In this document: positions 1 through 8,054 of the stretch, in pieces
Layout: each line of letters starts with the position of its first letter
How positions within the stretch are numbered: the first letter of the stretch is position 1
Source of the DNA: CAZAPG01 sp964486935
GTDB taxonomy: Bacteria; Chloroflexota; Anaerolineae; 4572-78; J111
NCBI GenBank assembly: GCA_964486935.1
Contig: CAZAPG010000017.1
Location: 1 to 64,000 of the forward strand
DNA: 64,000 bases
Direction of reading: 5' to 3'
Position numbers and translations under genes: made by a program
The notes under the pieces: generated by a model
Seen by the model: only the letters and a program-made list of their open reading frames with translations
The model's database searches: none
What the model was told of the DNA's origin: nothing

Positions 1-770
1 AGAGTGCCCATTACCCGTTTACCCACCTGAAGCGGCACCGACAAAATGGTTTCGTCGCCATTATCCTGGTTGGCTATTTCTCGCTCCAGCATTTCCGGCG
101 AGAGCTGGCGCGTAACCAAACTTGCCTGTCTGGTCCGTTCTTTGTAATCGGCCTGCCGTTTTCGCAAATGGCCTTTTACCTGGCCGGTATTCGAGTCGAC
201 CAGCACCAGCGAGCACTCATCGCATTTGGTAACGGCCAGCACGGCGTCAACAATGCGCTCCAGTAGTTTGTTGGGCTGTATTAAGGCCGTAATAGATTTG
301 CCCACCTCATACAGGGCGTTTAACTCGGACACATTTTGTTTAAGCTGCTGGTTGGCTTGAATCACGCGGCGGGTCAACTCTTCTTTTTCGCGCTGCAAGC
401 GGGTCAGCGTCAGGGCGCGCTCGATGGCGTCGAGCATATCCTGGGGGTCGAACGGCTTGGTCAGATAATCGTGAACGCCCAGCCGAAAAAAATCTACCGC
501 CACCTGCTCAGAGCCGTGCGAGGTCATTAAAATAACGGGTACCTGAATATTACTCTGGCGCAGGGCGCGTAATACTTCAAGCCCCGTCATTTTGGGCATT
601 TCATAATCCATCAAGATTAAATCGGGGTTATTATTGATGGCTTTTTTCAGCCCTTCGGCGCCGTCGGTAGCAATATCAACGTAAAATCCGTGGGGTTTTA
701 ACACATAATCAACAACAAACTCCCTAACTGCCCGGTTGTCATCAATTACCAGTGTGCGTAGCTGATCCAT
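1..770 (-). CDS. Response regulator with GAF domain (3' end cut by window edge)
   Basis: Reading leftward from the ATG at 768-770 gives MDQLRTLVIDDNRAVREF, a CheY-like receiver. The DD acidic pair, LILMDYEMPKMTG phospho-acceptor region and LTKPF lysine are all visible in about residues 1-120. A coiled segment follows (about 125-160), then a GAF-like domain containing ITALIQPNKLLERIVDAV. The frame is open to base 1, so the C-terminus and any output domain lie outside the window. It probably relays a two-component signal, with the GAF part sensing a small ligand or mediating dimerisation. No cognate kinase is adjacent; the nearest is at 2806-4017. Confidence 0.85.
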   Translation of the reverse strand, partial: MDQLRTLVIDDNRAVREFVVDYVLKPHGFYVDIATDGAEGLKKAINNNPDLILMDYEMPKMTGLEVLRALRQSNIQVPVILMTSHGSEQVAVDFFRLGVHDYLTKPFDPQDMLDAIERALTLTRLQREKEELTRRVIQANQQLKQNVSELNALYEVGKSITALIQPNKLLERIVDAVLAVTKCDECSLVLVDSNTGQVKGHLRKRQADYKERTRQASLVTRQLSPEMLEREIANQDNGDETILSVPLQVGKRVMGT

Positions 771-844
771 TGTTAAGGACTGATTACTCTCAAACAAAAT
801 TTTGCTTACGTTAATAGTATGGGGAATCAGGTTGATTTTGTCCA

Positions 845-1672
845 TCACCCATTTATGCTACTTTTTTGAACGCGCTTTTTTAACCACTCCAGCGGCTCGA
901 TGATGTCTGCCGGGGTAAAACCCAGCTTTCGCAAGGTTGGCTGCAACCAATCCAGCCGGGCCACTACAAACAGGTGATGCGCGTCGGAACCAAAGTAAAA
1001 TTTGGCCCCGGCCACCCGCGCTGCCTGCAAACCACGCGCATACTTTTGCCAAAATTCCTCGCCCTGGTGTTGGGCCATCAAATGGATGCCCATGCCTATT
1101 TCAAGCGCGGTATCATGGCGACTCGCCGCCTGCCCCAACTCGGCAAAATGCTCCTCGCCCCAGGCCGATAGAAAATCAGCCGGCTCAAAGCCCCACCGTT
1201 GCCTGGCCCGGTGCACGCCAATTACCCAGGGATGGGCCAGCCCGTCAACCAGCGGATGCCTGACCGCCGCCAACAACATTTGATGCTGATGGGCCACAAA
1301 GGCCGACGCGTCGCCGGCGGGCGGTTTTTCTACCCAGCGCTGCTTAAAATGGTGCGGCCCGGCCAGCACAAAATCAAGCTGGGCGGCCTCCGCCGGGGTC
1401 AAATTGATGCGGCCCAGCGTGTCGAGCACGCATAGCTCGGCCCCAACCAGCACGGTCATTCCTGCCGGCGCTTTTTTGGCAACCTCCAGCGGCAACTTTT
1501 GAAAAATTTTAAAATTTGTGTTAGGAAAATAGTGATTGGCCAGCCCCACCGTTTGCGCGCCATTTTGGGCGGCCTTTTTGAGCATCGCCCCCAGCGAGGC
1601 GCGCCAGTGGGCATCGGGCGAGTGGGGCCGGGTGTGAACATGTAAATCGTGCCAGGGCCAGGGGCGGCTCAT
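845..1672 (-). CDS. PHP-domain metal-dependent phosphoesterase family protein
   Basis: A 275-aa protein with the ordered metal ligands of the PHP fold: HVHT near residue 11, NHY near 46, GAE near 78, GPHH near 106, AHPW near 147 and a C-terminal SDAHH near 230. PHP proteins are trinuclear metal phosphoesterases, such as histidinol phosphatase and polymerase-associated domains. The substrate here cannot be told from sequence. The start overlaps the stop of the upstream radical SAM gene by four bases (ATGA), so the two are translationally coupled and probably act in one pathway. Confidence 0.82.
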   Translation of the reverse strand: MSRPWPWHDLHVHTRPHSPDAHWRASLGAMLKKAAQNGAQTVGLANHYFPNTNFKIFQKLPLEVAKKAPAGMTVLVGAELCVLDTLGRINLTPAEAAQLDFVLAGPHHFKQRWVEKPPAGDASAFVAHQHQMLLAAVRHPLVDGLAHPWVIGVHRARQRWGFEPADFLSAWGEEHFAELGQAASRHDTALEIGMGIHLMAQHQGEEFWQKYARGLQAARVAGAKFYFGSDAHHLFVVARLDWLQPTLRKLGFTPADIIEPLEWLKKRVQKSSING

Positions 1673-2730
1673 GGCAACAGTTTGGCCGTGGGGCGCAAAT
1701 TAAGGGAGCAAACGCATTTGTGGCAAATGGAGTCGCTGTCCATATCCAGGTTGCGCCGAAAGTTGATAGCGCTGGGGCTGTTGAGCAGCTCCGGCAAGGG
1801 GGTCTGCCGGATATTGCCAACCGGGTTGTGGAAAAAACAGGGGCGCACCGTGCCGTCGGCCTCAACCACCGCCGACACCCAGGGCGCGTTGCAGCGCACC
1901 GGCGGAAAGCCGGCCTGGCCGTAAAAGGCGGCGTAATATTGGTAAATGCGGCGGATTTTTTGGGGGGACTCGACAATGAAGCCGCCGGCAAAATCGGCGG
2001 CGTAATCAGCAATCAGCGCCTCGATAACAGCATTAAGTTGGGGCAGTTCGGCCTGGCTCAGTTTGACATCCTCGATGCGCTCCTCCGACCAGGGGTCGGG
2101 CCGGTTAAAGGCTTCGCTCGACACATCGGCGGGCAAAAAGCTGATTTTATCCAGCCCCATCTGGCGAGCGGACTCAATAATATTGGGCCAGTCGGCAAAG
2201 TTGTGGCGCTGGATGACGCAGCGGGCCGAAATGGGAAAATCGGCCTGTAAGGTTTTGACCGCCTGCACGCCCTCGCGCAATTTTTGGTAGGCGGTGGGGA
2301 TGCGCCGGATGGCGTTATGCACGGCCTCGGAGCCATCCAGCGAGACGATGACCTCGTCGGTTTGCTCAACCACCTGCCGGGCGTAGCGGGTCAGCAGCAG
2401 CCCGGTTGAGAGGATGGTCACTTTTAGCCCTTCGGCCCGCAGCAGGTCGCACAGCCGAAAGAGGTTGGGGTTCATCAGCGCCTCGCCGCCCGACATGACC
2501 ACCCACTGCGTGCCCAGCGCCTTAAGCGAAACCAGCAAGTTGCGCGCGTCGGCCTCGGTGAGTTGCTGCACGTTGTCGTTGCCTTTCCAGATATCGCACA
2601 TAATACAGCGGCAGTTGCAGCCGCTGTGCGGCATTAAAATGGCAATCGGCAGCGCGTGAATTTTATGGGTTTTGAGGGTCAAATACCGTTTGTAGGCATC
2701 AACCAAAAAACGCGGATTATATAGTGACAC
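1669..2730 (-). CDS. Radical SAM protein with SPASM-like C-terminus
   Basis: A 353-aa protein. The radical SAM cluster motif CX3CX2C is at C38/C42/C45, followed by IW. MSGGEALMNP gives the GGE SAM-binding motif near residue 80. The C-terminal part (about 275-350) has several cysteines (RCNAPW, RPCFF, CHKCVCS), consistent with a SPASM or twitch auxiliary cluster domain. Such proteins modify peptides or catalyse other radical reactions, and no precursor peptide was recognised nearby. The start is a GTG at 2730, downstream of a good promoter. It is the first gene of a coupled pair with the PHP protein. Confidence 0.85.
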   Translation of the reverse strand: MSLYNPRFLVDAYKRYLTLKTHKIHALPIAILMPHSGCNCRCIMCDIWKGNDNVQQLTEADARNLLVSLKALGTQWVVMSGGEALMNPNLFRLCDLLRAEGLKVTILSTGLLLTRYARQVVEQTDEVIVSLDGSEAVHNAIRRIPTAYQKLREGVQAVKTLQADFPISARCVIQRHNFADWPNIIESARQMGLDKISFLPADVSSEAFNRPDPWSEERIEDVKLSQAELPQLNAVIEALIADYAADFAGGFIVESPQKIRRIYQYYAAFYGQAGFPPVRCNAPWVSAVVEADGTVRPCFFHNPVGNIRQTPLPELLNSPSAINFRRNLDMDSDSICHKCVCSLNLRPTAKLLP

Positions 2731-2763
2731 GGATTGAATCCTGTGTGGTTAGTTTAGAGAATT

Positions 2764-2792
2764 ATCATATACAAATGTTTTGAGAATCACAA
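2764..2792 (-). promoter_or_regulatory. Putative sigma-70-type promoter for the radical SAM-PHP pair
   Basis: On the minus strand a TTGTGA -35 (2787-2792) and a TATGAT -10 (2764-2769) are separated by exactly 17 bp, about 30 bp before the GTG start. It lies in the 75-bp gap after the kinase gene, so the pair may be transcribed independently of the upstream unit. Confidence 0.55.
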
Positions 2793-2805
2793 AATTTGCC
2801 GGGGG

Positions 2806-4017
2806 TCAATCGGCGGCGGAGATATTTTCGGTGGGCAGGGTAAAGCGGAAGGTGGCCCCGGCGCTGCTGCTTTCGGCCCAAATGTGACCGCCGTGGGCCT
2901 CGACAATGTGTTTGGCAATGGCCAGCCCCAGCCCCGTGCCGGAGTCCTGGCGGCGGCGCGACCAGTCAACCTTGTAAAAACGCTCAAAAATGCGGGGGAG
3001 TTCATCGGCGGCAATGCCAACGCCGGTATCGGCTACGCTGATTGTAACCCACTCGTCGGTTGGCTGGCTACCGTTGGGGGCAGACTCATTGCCGTTGGCC
3101 AGCCGCGCCGAAACGGTGATATCGCCTTTTTCGGTAAATTTGATGGCGTTGTGGATGAGGTTGGTCATCACCCGGCCAATCATTGTCTCATCGGCCAGAA
3201 CGGTGATATCCGGGCTAATATCGGCCCGCAGGGTTAAATTTTTGCGCTCGGCCTGGGGCAGCAGGCGGTCAATTTGGGCCTGGGTTATTTCTTTGAGCGA
3301 GTGCGGGACCATGCGCAGCGGCGCTTTACCAGATTCAATCATCGACAGGTCGAGCACTTCCTGGGCAATCTGGCTTAAGGCGTCGGTTTGGGTGGCAATT
3401 TTGCCAATTAAATGGCGGGCCATCTCTTGGTCGTCATCCAGCACGCCGTTGAGCAGCGTTTCGGTAAGCAGCCGCAGCGAGGCCAGCGGCGTGCGCAGCT
3501 CGTGCGAGATGTTGGTAACAAAATCGCGGCGGGCGCGGCTGAGGCGTTCCAGTTCGGTCACATCGTAAATGGCCAGGGCTACGGCCACTACCTGCTGGTT
3601 AGATTTGATGGCCCGCGCCCGCGCTTCCAGATGGCGCTCTTCCCAATAAAAGTAAATGGGCGGCATTTTGTTGCTTTGCAGCGTTTGTTCCACCAGCTCT
3701 TGCAGGTGGTGCTGGCGAGTCCAGGCCATTAAGGTGGCCCCTTTTCTGCGCTTGCCAAATAGCCTTTTGGCAACCTTGTTGGCGCTGGTAACGGTGCAAT
3801 CGCTTTCGACGATAATGAGGGCCTGGGTTGAGGCCGACAGCAACTTTTTGCGGCGCGCATTCACCTCCGAGAGTTCGCGCCGGGTTTCGGACAGTTTGCG
3901 TTGCAGCCGGTAGGTTTCGCTCACGGCCTGTCGATATTGATTTTTTAAGCGCCGGAAAGCCCAAACCAGGACCAACACTGTTGCACTCAGAAGGGCGGCA
4001 ACCCACCATCCAATCAT
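2806..4017 (-). CDS. PhoR-like membrane sensor histidine kinase
   Basis: A 403-aa kinase. One N-terminal membrane helix (about 3-20) is followed by a coiled linker (about 25-60) and a PAS-like domain (about 62-155). The HisKA H-box is SHELRTPL with acceptor H172. The ATPase has the N-box NLIHNAIKF, G1 DTGVGI, the F-box FERFYKVD and G2 GTGLGLA. The single-TM plus PAS layout is that of PhoR-type kinases. It is the last gene of a unit starting with the HAD fusion, which is preceded by a Pho-box-like array. That makes it the best candidate partner for the orphan PhoB at 17193-17879. This pairing is inference. Confidence 0.85.
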   Translation of the reverse strand: MIGWWVAALLSATVLVLVWAFRRLKNQYRQAVSETYRLQRKLSETRRELSEVNARRKKLLSASTQALIIVESDCTVTSANKVAKRLFGKRRKGATLMAWTRQHHLQELVEQTLQSNKMPPIYFYWEERHLEARARAIKSNQQVVAVALAIYDVTELERLSRARRDFVTNISHELRTPLASLRLLTETLLNGVLDDDQEMARHLIGKIATQTDALSQIAQEVLDLSMIESGKAPLRMVPHSLKEITQAQIDRLLPQAERKNLTLRADISPDITVLADETMIGRVMTNLIHNAIKFTEKGDITVSARLANGNESAPNGSQPTDEWVTISVADTGVGIAADELPRIFERFYKVDWSRRRQDSGTGLGLAIAKHIVEAHGGHIWAESSSAGATFRFTLPTENISAAD

Positions 4018-4080
4018 ATCACGCTCATTTCCTTGTTTACTCTGTAGTTATTATAACCCAAAACTGTTTGAATGGTAGTG

Positions 4081-4605
4081 TTACCCTACCTGAAAATAGA
4101 TTTTCCAGGCGGCGGGGATGTGACCAGACGCCACCAGATAGCTAACCCGAGGGGTTTTAGGTTCCCAGCGCAGTTTCAGATTGGCTTCGTGGGGGGTGCG
4201 ATTGCCTTTGCGCTGGTTGCACAGCGGGCAGGCGCAAACGGTGTTCGTCCACGTATTTTTGCCGCCCCGGCTCACCGGCAGAATGTGGTCAACCGTAAAA
4301 CTGTTTTTGGAGAGAATTTTGCCGCGCTGCATCTGGCCCGGTTGCAGGCCGCAGTAAACGCAGGTGTAGCCATCGCGTTGCAGCACCGCCCGGCGGCTCC
4401 AGCGCATTCCGCGCCGGGGAACATTGGCGTAGCGCCGCAGGCGAATAACCGTGGGGATGTGCAGCGTGTGCGAGACGCTCTGCAATTCAATCGCTTCGGC
4501 GCAGGCGGCCTCTACCCGGCCCTTCATCAGCAGTAAAAGAGCGCGTCTGCGGGTGATGACTGCCAATGGTTCGTAGCTGGCGTTGAGCAATAAAATGGAG
4601 GTCAT
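4081..4605 (-). CDS. HNH endonuclease family protein
   Basis: A 174-aa protein with an HNH fold in its C-terminal half. A zinc-binding CxxC (C82/C85) and a second CxxC (C126/C129) flank the core VDHILPVSRGG (H107), with an asparagine in NTV and a downstream NQRKG. The N-terminal 70 residues (LLLNASYEPLAVITRRRAL) match the common stand-alone bacterial HNH family. Substrate and role are unknown, and no restriction or phage genes are adjacent. It starts 16 bp after the HAD gene stop and so is probably co-transcribed with it. Confidence 0.85.
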   Translation of the reverse strand: MTSILLLNASYEPLAVITRRRALLLLMKGRVEAACAEAIELQSVSHTLHIPTVIRLRRYANVPRRGMRWSRRAVLQRDGYTCVYCGLQPGQMQRGKILSKNSFTVDHILPVSRGGKNTWTNTVCACPLCNQRKGNRTPHEANLKLRWEPKTPRVSYLVASGHIPAAWKIYFQVG

Positions 4606-4620
4606 TACGCGTACAACAGG

Positions 4621-6093
4621 TCAGGCTACATACTGTTCCAATGTCTCTTGGGGCTGATGCCCATTTTCGCCGGTACCGGCGCCGTAGTAGCTCCAGGCCG
4701 GAAAGTTAAAGTTAGAAGTGATGGAGTGGGGTAGCAGCAGGATGGCTTGCAAGAATGTTTCCAAATCGGGCACATTGTAAATGTTGACTTCAAAGCCCCA
4801 TTCATCCATTTGGTCAAAGAAGCGGCGCAAATTGGGTGTTTGCCAACTGATGGAAAAGCGATTGATGCCCCACGAGCGGTAGCGATTGAGAATGGTTTTG
4901 GCCCGGGCCGGTTCATCGCAAATTAACGGCACTAAAAAATCAACCGGACATTCAATAATAGCGCCCGGATGGGCCGTGGCCAGCTGGTGAAAGCCCGGCT
5001 CTTGCAGATATTCTACCTGACCGTTAAACCACAGGTTGAGGCTGTTGAAGCCGTAAGTGGTGACCAGTTTCAACACCCGGTCAATCATGTGCCCGCCGGC
5101 CTTTAAATCTAGCTTGATGCCTTTTTGGCGGTAGCGCAGGCGGTCGAGTGTGTAATCAAGCGTCAGCCAGGTTTCATCTTTTTGCAGGGCAGTCTGGCTA
5201 AAAGAGTCGGGCCGGATAATCAACTGGCCGTTGGTAGGGTTCAGCCTGACATCGAACTCGCCCCAGTGAACATCGGAAGCCAGAAATTGGGCCAGGTTGG
5301 CGTCATTGTGGATGCCGCGCCACACAAATTGAATGTGCCGGGGCAGGGCGCTTTCCGAGATTAAGTCGGTGAATTTGTAGATTTGGCCGCTGATGGCTCG
5401 TTTGGGTAGTTTGGCGCGTTTGGTTTGAAAAATGGTATCGGCGTGCAGCAGCAGAATTTCGTGGGAGGCGTCAAATTCCGCAATGGCCTGTAAATTTTCC
5501 GGCTCGTTGTCGATAAAGGCCACAATCCGGTAGCCGGCCTGCTGAAAATAGCGAGCGCCCTCAACCTTGGCTTCGGCGACGGGCGCCTGGTTACTGGCCC
5601 GCATGTAGAGCATTTTGTCGGTAAATTGCACTTTGTATTCTTGCCCCAGTTGATTGAGCGAGCGCAGCGTGTCGGCCCGAATGAACTCTGACCGGCCGGT
5701 ATTCAGGCCAATGTGGGTGTTGGGCTGCATTTGAAACCAGCGCAGCACTTCTAATACACCGCTAAAGGGCCGGTGCGCCTGCAAAATAGCGGCAGATGAC
5801 CAGGCGTTGGCTTCGTACCAGGCCAAAATTTGGTGCAGGTCGGCATGTTTAATGTTTAAGGCCGACAGCAACGGCATCACCTGATTTTCATGCACGGTAA
5901 TATCATTCACGGTGAGGGCTTGAAAATAGCGGGTGTTAAACATCCGGTCGTAACTTTGCAGAACGTACCGCACCAGGTAGCGCATATCAAGAATGGTGCC
6001 GTCAATGTCAAATAAAAGCAGCAGTTGGTCGGTGGGGTAACGCGCTCTCATGGCTTTGTAGTGTGCGGCCAGTTCTGTCATCCAATTCTTCAC
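4621..6093 (-). CDS. HAD-like hydrolase fused to a GDPD/FAM151-like TIM-barrel domain
   Basis: I chose the GTG at 6093 because AAGGAGG lies 7 bases upstream; a longer frame to 6138 would start inside that ribosome-binding site. The product is 490 aa. The N-terminal half has the HAD nucleophile motif FDIDGT (D29, D31), a later NTGRSE and an acidic FIDNEPEN. From about residue 260 the sequence (FVWRGIHNDANLAQFL, WGEFDVRL, KGIKLDLK, NLWFN) resembles the FAM151/menorin and glycerophosphodiesterase TIM-barrel group. The usual catalytic histidine pair is not clear. A phosphate-scavenging role is inferred from the Pho-box-like array upstream. First gene of a unit with HNH and kinase genes. Confidence 0.7.
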   Translation of the reverse strand: MKNWMTELAAHYKAMRARYPTDQLLLLFDIDGTILDMRYLVRYVLQSYDRMFNTRYFQALTVNDITVHENQVMPLLSALNIKHADLHQILAWYEANAWSSAAILQAHRPFSGVLEVLRWFQMQPNTHIGLNTGRSEFIRADTLRSLNQLGQEYKVQFTDKMLYMRASNQAPVAEAKVEGARYFQQAGYRIVAFIDNEPENLQAIAEFDASHEILLLHADTIFQTKRAKLPKRAISGQIYKFTDLISESALPRHIQFVWRGIHNDANLAQFLASDVHWGEFDVRLNPTNGQLIIRPDSFSQTALQKDETWLTLDYTLDRLRYRQKGIKLDLKAGGHMIDRVLKLVTTYGFNSLNLWFNGQVEYLQEPGFHQLATAHPGAIIECPVDFLVPLICDEPARAKTILNRYRSWGINRFSISWQTPNLRRFFDQMDEWGFEVNIYNVPDLETFLQAILLLPHSITSNFNFPAWSYYGAGTGENGHQPQETLEQYVA

Positions 6094-6141
6094 AAGGCAA
6101 CCTCCTTTTTGTCTAATCCACTCCATTGTAGCGACCAAATA

Positions 6142-6200
6142 TTAAGCCGGAGTAATTGGGAAGTTAAGAGTAGTTTAAACCGGAGTAAAAATTAATTAAC
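6142..6200 (-). promoter_or_regulatory. Pho-box-like array upstream of the HAD fusion operon
   Basis: On the minus strand TTAA or TTAC motifs recur at spacings of 11, 11, 11, 12 and 10 bp, six units ending about 50 bp before the GTG start at 6093. The 11-bp direct-repeat geometry matches sites bound by PhoB/PhoP-type OmpR regulators. Assignment to Pho is inferred from recurrence of the same array before pst and phoB genes in this window. Confidence 0.6.
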
Positions 6201-6227
6201 TTTCAGTAAAGGTGTGTACGCTGAGTG

Positions 6228-6285
6228 TTAATAAAGCTTCACAAACATTTAAACCAACCTTAATTGAGGCATTACCTGGGCTTAA
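6228..6285 (+). promoter_or_regulatory. Pho-box-like array upstream of the acyltransferase unit
   Basis: TTAA-like motifs start at 6228, 6238, 6249, 6260, 6272 and 6282 on the plus strand (TTCA and TTAC at the second and fifth). This six-unit array with 10-12 bp periodicity faces away from the array at 6142-6200. A weak TATGTT -10 candidate lies at about 6297, before the 70-aa ORF. Confidence 0.55.
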
Positions 6286-6337
6286 TAGTTGTTGGTTATG
6301 TTAGAGCTAAAATTATTCAAACAGGGAGTTTGTACCA

Positions 6338-6550
6338 ATGCTAAAATGGGTGCTAAATTGGTCGGATGCCAAAATTCTCAGAGACTCGCTCCGCAAGCAG
6401 GCCGCAGTTATTTGGGCCATCAAGATGCCGCCCGACTATCCCGAATGCCGGGTAACACGGGCCGGCGTCGCCAGCATCGCCATTACCGATGACGAAATCA
6501 TCGCCGCTGAACTACGCGAAGATGGCGGCGAGGCCAGGGTAATTTTGTAA
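6338..6550 (+). CDS. Small protein of unknown function (70 aa)
   Basis: A 70-aa protein with a GGGAG ribosome-binding site about 9 bases before the ATG. No family recognised. It begins with MLKWVLNWSDAKILRD and has a mixed helix/strand pattern, with an acidic stretch (DDEIIAAELREDGGE) near the end. There is no signal peptide or membrane helix. Its stop overlaps the start of the acyltransferase gene (TAATG at 6548-6552), so the two are coupled. The upstream Pho-box-like array suggests expression under phosphate limitation. Confidence 0.65.
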   Translation: MLKWVLNWSDAKILRDSLRKQAAVIWAIKMPPDYPECRVTRAGVASIAITDDEIIAAELREDGGEARVIL

Positions 6551-7365
6551 TGACAGCCAACAATACTCCCAGGCTTACCTATGCCTCTCCCGAAAACCCG
6601 TTTATTAAAAACGCACTCATCCAATCAATAGAGGTTCTAACCGGCAAGCGCAAACTGGAAAAGCTGTACGCCAATTTGCTGGATGAAGAGAGCAGCCACA
6701 CCTTTTGGGAGGCGGCTCTAAAACAACTCCAGTTGAAGCTGGATTACGACCCTGCTCAACTGGCCAAAATTCCCCAAAGCGGCCCAATTGTCTTTGTCGC
6801 CAATCACCCCTTTGGCGTGCTGGACGGTTTGATTATTTGCCATCTGGCCGCCAGAACCCGCCAGAATTTCAAAATATTAATCAACAGCGTGCTGTGCCGC
6901 GAAGAGCGCATTGCCCCATACATGCTGCCCATCGACTTTAGCGAAACCAAAGAGGCCGTGCGCCTCAATATCAATTCTAAAAAACAGGCGCTCAGGGTGC
7001 TGCAAAACAACGGGGCCATTGTTATTTTTCCGGCGGGGGGTATTTCAACGGCGCAAGGCCCGTTTGGCAAAGTAACCGATTTGGAATGGAAGCTGTTTGT
7101 AGCCAAACTCATTCATATGTCGCAGGCCACGGTAGTGCCTGTTTATTTTCACGGCCAGAACAGCCGCATTTTTCAAATTGCCAGCCAATTTAGCCTGACC
7201 CTGCGGCTGTCGCTGATTATCCACGAAGTCAACAATAAAATTGGCCAGACCATCCGCATCACTATTGGCAGCCCCATTCCCTACCAGCAGCTTGTGGACA
7301 TCAAACAGCGCAAACAATTAACCAAATATCTACGCCAGGTTACTTACTCGCTGGCAGAAATATAA
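6550..7365 (+). CDS. PlsC-like lysophospholipid acyltransferase family protein
   Basis: A 271-aa protein of the lysophospholipid acyltransferase superfamily. Block I is NHPFGVLDG (H86, D92), block II contains a basic stretch around LCREERI, and block III is VIFPAGGIST. The spacing from His to Asp is one residue longer than the classic HX4D, as in the subgroup often named putative hemolysin, which includes ornithine-lipid acyltransferases. It probably transfers an acyl group to a lysolipid at the inner membrane face. Placement behind a Pho-box-like array suggests lipid remodelling when phosphate is scarce. No OlsB-specific residue set was verified. Confidence 0.78.
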   Translation: MTANNTPRLTYASPENPFIKNALIQSIEVLTGKRKLEKLYANLLDEESSHTFWEAALKQLQLKLDYDPAQLAKIPQSGPIVFVANHPFGVLDGLIICHLAARTRQNFKILINSVLCREERIAPYMLPIDFSETKEAVRLNINSKKQALRVLQNNGAIVIFPAGGISTAQGPFGKVTDLEWKLFVAKLIHMSQATVVPVYFHGQNSRIFQIASQFSLTLRLSLIIHEVNNKIGQTIRITIGSPIPYQQLVDIKQRKQLTKYLRQVTYSLAEI

Positions 7366-7376
7366 AACCTCGCTTC

Positions 7377-8012
7377 TTATCGCGTTAGCCGGTAGGCTAT
7401 AATTGCCAGGGCTGCGCCCGCCAGCGGCGCCAGTAAATATATCCACAGGTGGGTTAAGTAACCCGCAACCACCGCCGGAGCCAAAGACCGGGCCGGATTC
7501 ATCGAAGCGCCGGTGGCCGGCCCGGCAAACATGGCCTCTAAGGCTACCGTGCCGCCGACGGCCACCCCGGCCATTAACCCCTTCTCTTTGGCCCCGGTTG
7601 ATACATTGATAATCACAAACATGAGCAAAAATGTCAGGATAATTTCAAACACAAAGGCACTCCACTCTGAAATAGCCGGCAAAGTTGCGCCCAACCCCTT
7701 ATGTGTCGGAAAAATAATCCGCAATAGCAGGCTGGCCCCAATAGCGCCGCTTACCTGCCCAAAAATGTAAGGCAAAATTTCTTGTCCCCGCAGTCGATTG
7801 GCCAGCCAAAAACCTACAGTTACCGCCGGATTGAAATGCGCGCCAGAGATATCCCCCACGGCATAAATCATTACCATAATCACCAGACCAAAGGTTAAGG
7901 CAATGCCAACGTGGGTAATGGCGCCCTGGTGGGTATCGTTAATAATAATTGCCCCGGTACCGGCAAATACCAGCGCAAATGTGCCAATAAATTCGCTAAT
8001 GTATTTGTTCAT
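7377..8012 (-). CDS. NIP-like aquaglyceroporin (MIP channel), last gene of the pst-arsC unit
   Basis: A 211-aa channel with six hydrophobic helices and two half-helices carrying NPA motifs. These are SGAHFNPAVT (NPA at 61-63) and TGASMNPARS (NPA at 172-174, with the selectivity-filter arginine after it). The wording of both motifs is typical of nodulin-26-like proteins rather than AqpZ or GlpF. NIP members commonly pass metalloid hydroxides such as As(OH)3, and bacterial ones often sit beside arsC. Here arsC lies in the same operon, so arsenite exit is a reasonable inferred role. Water or glycerol transport is the alternative. Confidence 0.85.
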   Translation of the reverse strand: MNKYISEFIGTFALVFAGTGAIIINDTHQGAITHVGIALTFGLVIMVMIYAVGDISGAHFNPAVTVGFWLANRLRGQEILPYIFGQVSGAIGASLLLRIIFPTHKGLGATLPAISEWSAFVFEIILTFLLMFVIINVSTGAKEKGLMAGVAVGGTVALEAMFAGPATGASMNPARSLAPAVVAGYLTHLWIYLLAPLAGAALAIIAYRLTR

Positions 8013-8054
8013 CTATTGAGTTGAATATGGGTGAGGTTATCAGGTTAGGGCAGT

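Noticed and set aside
2806..6093. HNH gene as part of a defence system
   Set aside because: No methylase, helicase, reverse transcriptase or phage gene nearby; the neighbours are a HAD fusion and a PhoR-like kinase.
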